Shown here: positions 46,464-48,858 of the stretch, piece after piece
Position numbering within the stretch: position 1 is the stretch's first letter
How the letters are laid out: every line of letters starts with the position of its first letter
Assembly (NCBI GenBank): GCA_913054475.1
Contig: CAJXJF010000006.1
Location: forward strand, 1-48,858
Direction of reading: 5' to 3'
Source of the DNA: an uncultured Nitratifractor sp.
Lineage (GTDB): Bacteria > Campylobacterota > Campylobacteria > Campylobacterales > Sulfurovaceae
Length of the DNA stretch: 48,858 bases
Position numbers and translations under genes: made by a program
The notes under the pieces: model-generated
What the model saw: only the letters and a program-made list of their open reading frames with translations
What the model was told of the DNA's origin: nothing
Database searches by the model: none

Positions 46464-47334
46464 ACTGACACTCTGCGCCCTTCTCATCGACAAAGTCATA
46501 GGCGAATTCAGCTCGAAGAGGCATCCTGTAGTCCTGATGGGCGGATTCATCGATTTTCTGCAGAAGCGTTTCTATGCCGATTCGATAGCTGCCGGTGCCG
46601 TACCTGCTCTGCTCGTACCTCTTGCCAGCTTTCTATCGTCCTATCTTCTCGTCGCGATGTCGCAGGAGCTCTCTCTTCTTGGTTTCGCTCTTGTCGCCTT
46701 GGCAGCCTCCACCGCCATAGCCGCGAATATGCTCGAAGCGTCGGTACGCAGGATAGAGAGCTTTCCCCACGAAATCGCCTGGCTTGTGAGCAGGGATACA
46801 CAGAATATGAGCAGTAGCGAGAGATACAGGGCGGCCATAGAGAGTTATGCCGAGAATCTGAGCGACGGTGTGGTGGCACCGCTTTTCTATATGCTCCTCT
46901 TCGGCCTGCCCGGCGCCATGACATACAAAGCGATAAACACTCTCGATTCGATGATAGGCTACAGAAACGAAAGATACGAAAACTACGGCAGGATATCGGC
47001 CCGTATCGACGATGTGGCCAACTACATACCATCTAGACTTAGTGCTCTTCTCATTCTCATGTGTGGCGGCAGGCTTTCCGCACTGCCCGCTATATCCAGA
47101 GACGGGGCGCGACACGAAAGCCCGAATGCCGGACTGCCGATATCCGCCATGGGATACACTCTGCGCATCTCTCTGGGCGGGCCTGCGAGCTATTTCGGAA
47201 AAATCAGAGCCAAACCCCGACTCTCCAAAGGCAGAGAGAATATCGGCACGGACGACCTGCACAGGGCTCTGGCACTGCATCCGAAAATCGAAAGCGTACT
47301 GTATATCATACTTTTTTTGGGGGTTCTGTTTTGA
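46453..47334 (+). CDS. cbiB: Adenosylcobinamide-phosphate synthase CbiB
   Basis: 293 residues from the GTG at 46453, with GGGAGG about 10 bases upstream; an ATG at 46432 is also in frame but lacks a ribosome site. Several membrane spans; LLIDKVIGEFSSKRHPVVLMG, ESYAENLSDGVVAPLFYMLLFG, MTYKAINTLDSMIGYRNERYENYG and RLSALLILMCGG are CbiB hallmarks. It joins aminopropanol (phosphate) to adenosylcobyrate at the inner membrane. It overlaps cbiP by 11 bases. Confidence 0.95.
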   Translation: MYFELTLCALLIDKVIGEFSSKRHPVVLMGGFIDFLQKRFYADSIAAGAVPALLVPLASFLSSYLLVAMSQELSLLGFALVALAASTAIAANMLEASVRRIESFPHEIAWLVSRDTQNMSSSERYRAAIESYAENLSDGVVAPLFYMLLFGLPGAMTYKAINTLDSMIGYRNERYENYGRISARIDDVANYIPSRLSALLILMCGGRLSALPAISRDGARHESPNAGLPISAMGYTLRISLGGPASYFGKIRAKPRLSKGRENIGTDDLHRALALHPKIESVLYIILFLGVLF

Positions 47335-48080
47335 GAAGCGACGGATATATCGGATGGAAACTCGCATGGAGCTACTTCAGCCGTTTTCCCGTGAGGATTG
47401 CGCCGGAGGAGTTCAGAGATAACGAGAGAGTATATAGAGCCATGCTCCTGTCGATTCCCACGGTAGGTGCGGGAGCGGCTCTTGCGGCGCTACTCTCCTG
47501 GCATCTGCTTGGCTCCCTGCAGTGGTACGGCGCCCTCGTTTCGGCACTGATATATATGTTCTCCTACGGTTTTCTTCACAACGAAGCGGTGGCGGATGTG
47601 GCGGATGCACTATACGCCGCCCATAGCGGCAAAGACCCTTACGAAGTGATAAAAGATCCCGCGGTCGGAGCGATGGGACTCTTCTACGGTATGGCTCTCG
47701 CCCTCCTCAAGATATCGGGCATCGTCTATCTTCTGCTGCACGATATGGAGGGGGTGGTGATAGCCGCGGCCATAGGGAGTCGCCTTGGCATACTCCCCCT
47801 CTTTCTCCTCTACGACTTTCGTTCATCTTTCGCAAGCAGACTCAAAAACTCCGTAAGGGCTGTAGATATAGCCGCCATCTTTCCGCTATATACGGTCGCC
47901 ATACTCCTATGTGCCGGTTCCTACTCCATACTCGCCGTTCTCCTCCTCTGCGCTATAGGAGCCGTCGTTGTCTCGCGCCATATCGTATCCACCCTCGGTT
48001 TCGCCAACGGGGATATGCTCGGCACGGTAATCGAGACAGGCGAGCTGATCTTCATAATAGGAGCCGCACTATGGCTCTGA
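47331..48080 (+). CDS. cobS: Adenosylcobinamide-GDP ribazoletransferase CobS
   Basis: 249 residues, an integral membrane enzyme. The TTG at 47331 overlaps the cbiB stop as TTGA; the long open frame before it is a shadow in cbiB. GFLHNEAVADVADALYA and VIKDPAVGAMG correspond to the family's LHLDGLADTADG and MKD-x-x-x-G motifs, with Asn in place of the first Asp. SRFPV near the N-terminus is typical. It joins the nucleotide loop to the corrin ring. Confidence 0.9.
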   Translation: MRSDGYIGWKLAWSYFSRFPVRIAPEEFRDNERVYRAMLLSIPTVGAGAALAALLSWHLLGSLQWYGALVSALIYMFSYGFLHNEAVADVADALYAAHSGKDPYEVIKDPAVGAMGLFYGMALALLKISGIVYLLLHDMEGVVIAAAIGSRLGILPLFLLYDFRSSFASRLKNSVRAVDIAAIFPLYTVAILLCAGSYSILAVLLLCAIGAVVVSRHIVSTLGFANGDMLGTVIETGELIFIIGAALWL

Positions 48081-48619
48081 CACTCCTCAGACACGCTCCG
48101 CCCCCTCCGAAACTCAGAGGCAGATTCAACGGCTGGAGCGATATCGATATAGATAGAGATTTCGAAATTGGCGATGAGTTGCGCTCCTTTGTAGAGAAGA
48201 AGAGTTTCGAGTGTATCTTCAGCTCCGATCTGCTCAGATGCAGAGCCACACTCGATGCTCTCGGCATCGAAAACTACAGCTGCGACAAAAGGCTCAGAGA
48301 GCTTCGCTTCAAAAGCTATGTCGAAGGGAGGAGTTTCGAAGAGCTCAGCAGACGCCGAGATTACAGCCCCGCCCTTTTGGACTCCTACGAAAGTTGGTTC
48401 GAATATATAGCCGACGAGTCCCGCAAAGATTTCGAAAAGCGCATAGACGAGTTTCTCGCCCAGCTCCATCCGCAGGAGGAGATACTGCTATGCACCCATG
48501 CGGGTGTCATTCGCCATATCTGCAAAAGAGCCGGAAAAAACCCTTCGACTATAGAGTATCTTCAAGTGCTACAGCTCCCGTTTCCGAAGAGCCCGTTAGG
48601 GAACGAAGCGTCCCGATAG
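48071..48619 (+). CDS. cobC: CobC-like histidine phosphatase (alpha-ribazole phosphatase)
   Basis: 182 residues from the ATG at 48071, overlapping cobS by 10 bases; the frame upstream is a shadow. LLRHAPP is the phosphohistidine RH motif (RHA here), then IFSSDLLRCRATLDALG, and LLCTHAGVIRHI gives the second catalytic His. It removes the phosphate from the nucleotide loop or from cobalamin phosphate. The last ten residues (SPLGNEASR) fall in a hairpin-forming sequence and may be a read-through into a repeat. It ends the operon. Confidence 0.88.
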   Translation: MALTLLRHAPPPPKLRGRFNGWSDIDIDRDFEIGDELRSFVEKKSFECIFSSDLLRCRATLDALGIENYSCDKRLRELRFKSYVEGRSFEELSRRRDYSPALLDSYESWFEYIADESRKDFEKRIDEFLAQLHPQEEILLCTHAGVIRHICKRAGKNPSTIEYLQVLQLPFPKSPLGNEASR

Positions 48620-48637
48620 CTCTTGGGCTTGTCTTCG
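48585..48637 (+). terminator. Imperfect hairpin at the end of the cobalamin operon
   Basis: CGAAGA-GCCC (48585-48594) can pair with GGGC-TTG-TCTTCG (48625-48637) with a three-base bulge; inside lies GGGA (48599-48602) and TCCC (48611-48614). The left arm overlaps the end of cobC. It is a plausible transcription end, though no T-run follows. Confidence 0.45.
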
Positions 48638-48688
48638 TCAAACAGAAGCGAGCCTAAGATTTGGCAGGATACGAATAAGTCTTTTGAC

Positions 48689-48702
48689 GGGACTGAAGTC
48701 CC
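48689..48702. repeat. Short perfect hairpin in the post-operon spacer
   Basis: GGGACT and AGTCCC are separated by GA. Such GGGACTGAAGTCCC units often recur between genes in bacterial genomes; only this copy is in the window, so a repeat family is a guess. Confidence 0.35.
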
Positions 48703-48823
48703 TACTCCATTGAGCCTCGGATTTCATTTATCAAGTAAAGATATCAGTACAATCTAAAGAAAGAATTGAGCATTTAATACGAAGTATAGTTGTATTATTG
48801 ATCATAAAATTTAAAATTTTTTA

Positions 48824-48852
48824 GTTGGTAAATGTTTACCTATGTAACCAAC
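48824..48852. promoter_or_regulatory. Nested dyads, possible operator
   Basis: Outer arms GTTGGT/ACCAAC (48824-48829, 48847-48852) share bases with an inner hairpin GGTAAA/TTTACC (48827-48832, 48835-48840), so the two pairings exclude each other. It lies in AT-rich DNA 6 bases from the window end. No gene in view depends on it. Confidence 0.35.
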
Positions 48853-48858
48853 ATAAAT

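Larger units (their letters stand above)
48620..48858. other. Non-coding, increasingly AT-rich end of the window
   Basis: No gene is supported. It holds a perfect short hairpin GGGACT-GA-AGTCCC (48689-48702). Then the composition turns AT-rich, with dyads at 48827-48840 (GGTAAA-TG-TTTACC) nested in a wider pair GTTGGT (48824-48829) and ACCAAC (48847-48852). The wide pair could be an operator or the end of an element just outside the window. GAGCCTAAGATTT and GAGCCTCGGATTT recur about 60 bases apart, so a small repeat is possible. Confidence 0.5.

Overview
The window reads as chromosomal DNA of a member of the Campylobacterota (former Epsilonproteobacteria), probably a vent or sulfur-spring type lineage such as Hydrogenimonas, Nitratifractor or Sulfurovum; the exact genus cannot be fixed from the sequence. 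The diagnostic signal is gene order: fmt-birA-parA-parB-atpF'-atpF-atpH-atpA-atpG-atpD-atpC-exbB-exbD-tonB/tolA-tolB-cpoB-slyD is the classic block of this phylum. Codon use is rich in AGA/AGG arginine and ATA isoleucine, and TTG and GTG starts are common.

Layout. 1-2,400: a probable I-type lysozyme inhibitor, a gene-poor stretch, tRNA-Asn with a near-perfect sigma70 promoter, and a radical SAM enzyme. 2,455-9,199: a TIGR02757-like protein, DNA polymerase I, a GAF protein, then hisD and a D-cysteine desulfhydrase/ACC deaminase-like PLP enzyme on the minus strand, and a small YqaA/DedA-like membrane protein. 9,332-11,293: a large degenerate sensor-kinase-like protein. 11,392-15,994: a complete branched-chain amino acid ABC transporter (livK-H-M-G-F, minus strand) with a terminator-like hairpin behind livK. 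16,139-29,549: the fmt/birA/parAB/ATP synthase/Tol-like/slyD block, in which pal is absent from its usual place between tolB and cpoB. 29,646-32,027: an AT-rich gene for a secreted fusion of DUF4214-like repeats, a beta-propeller-like middle and a thermonuclease domain.

32,501-48,619 is a 19-gene anaerobic cobalamin operon read as one unit, most junctions overlapping by 4 to 11 bases: cobalt uptake (CbiM), cobalt insertion (CbiK), corrin ring steps (CbiL, C, D, ET, F, G, H), amidation (CbiA, CbiP), aminopropanol arm and attachment (a ThrB/APH-fold kinase, CobD, CbiB), nucleotide loop assembly (archaeal-type CobT, CobU, CobS, CobC) and a thioredoxin-fold [2Fe-2S] protein. No cbiJ (precorrin-6A reductase), no PduX-type threonine kinase and no corrinoid adenosyltransferase is present. 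The two non-canonical members, the kinase (41,766-42,557) and the ferredoxin-like protein (35,381-35,833), are the best candidates for unrecognised steps: threonine (or serine) phosphorylation feeding CobD, and a redox role, possibly in the CbiJ step. A roughly 320-base leader with an inverted repeat precedes the operon and does not look like a standard cobalamin riboswitch. The window ends in AT-rich non-coding DNA with two dyads.
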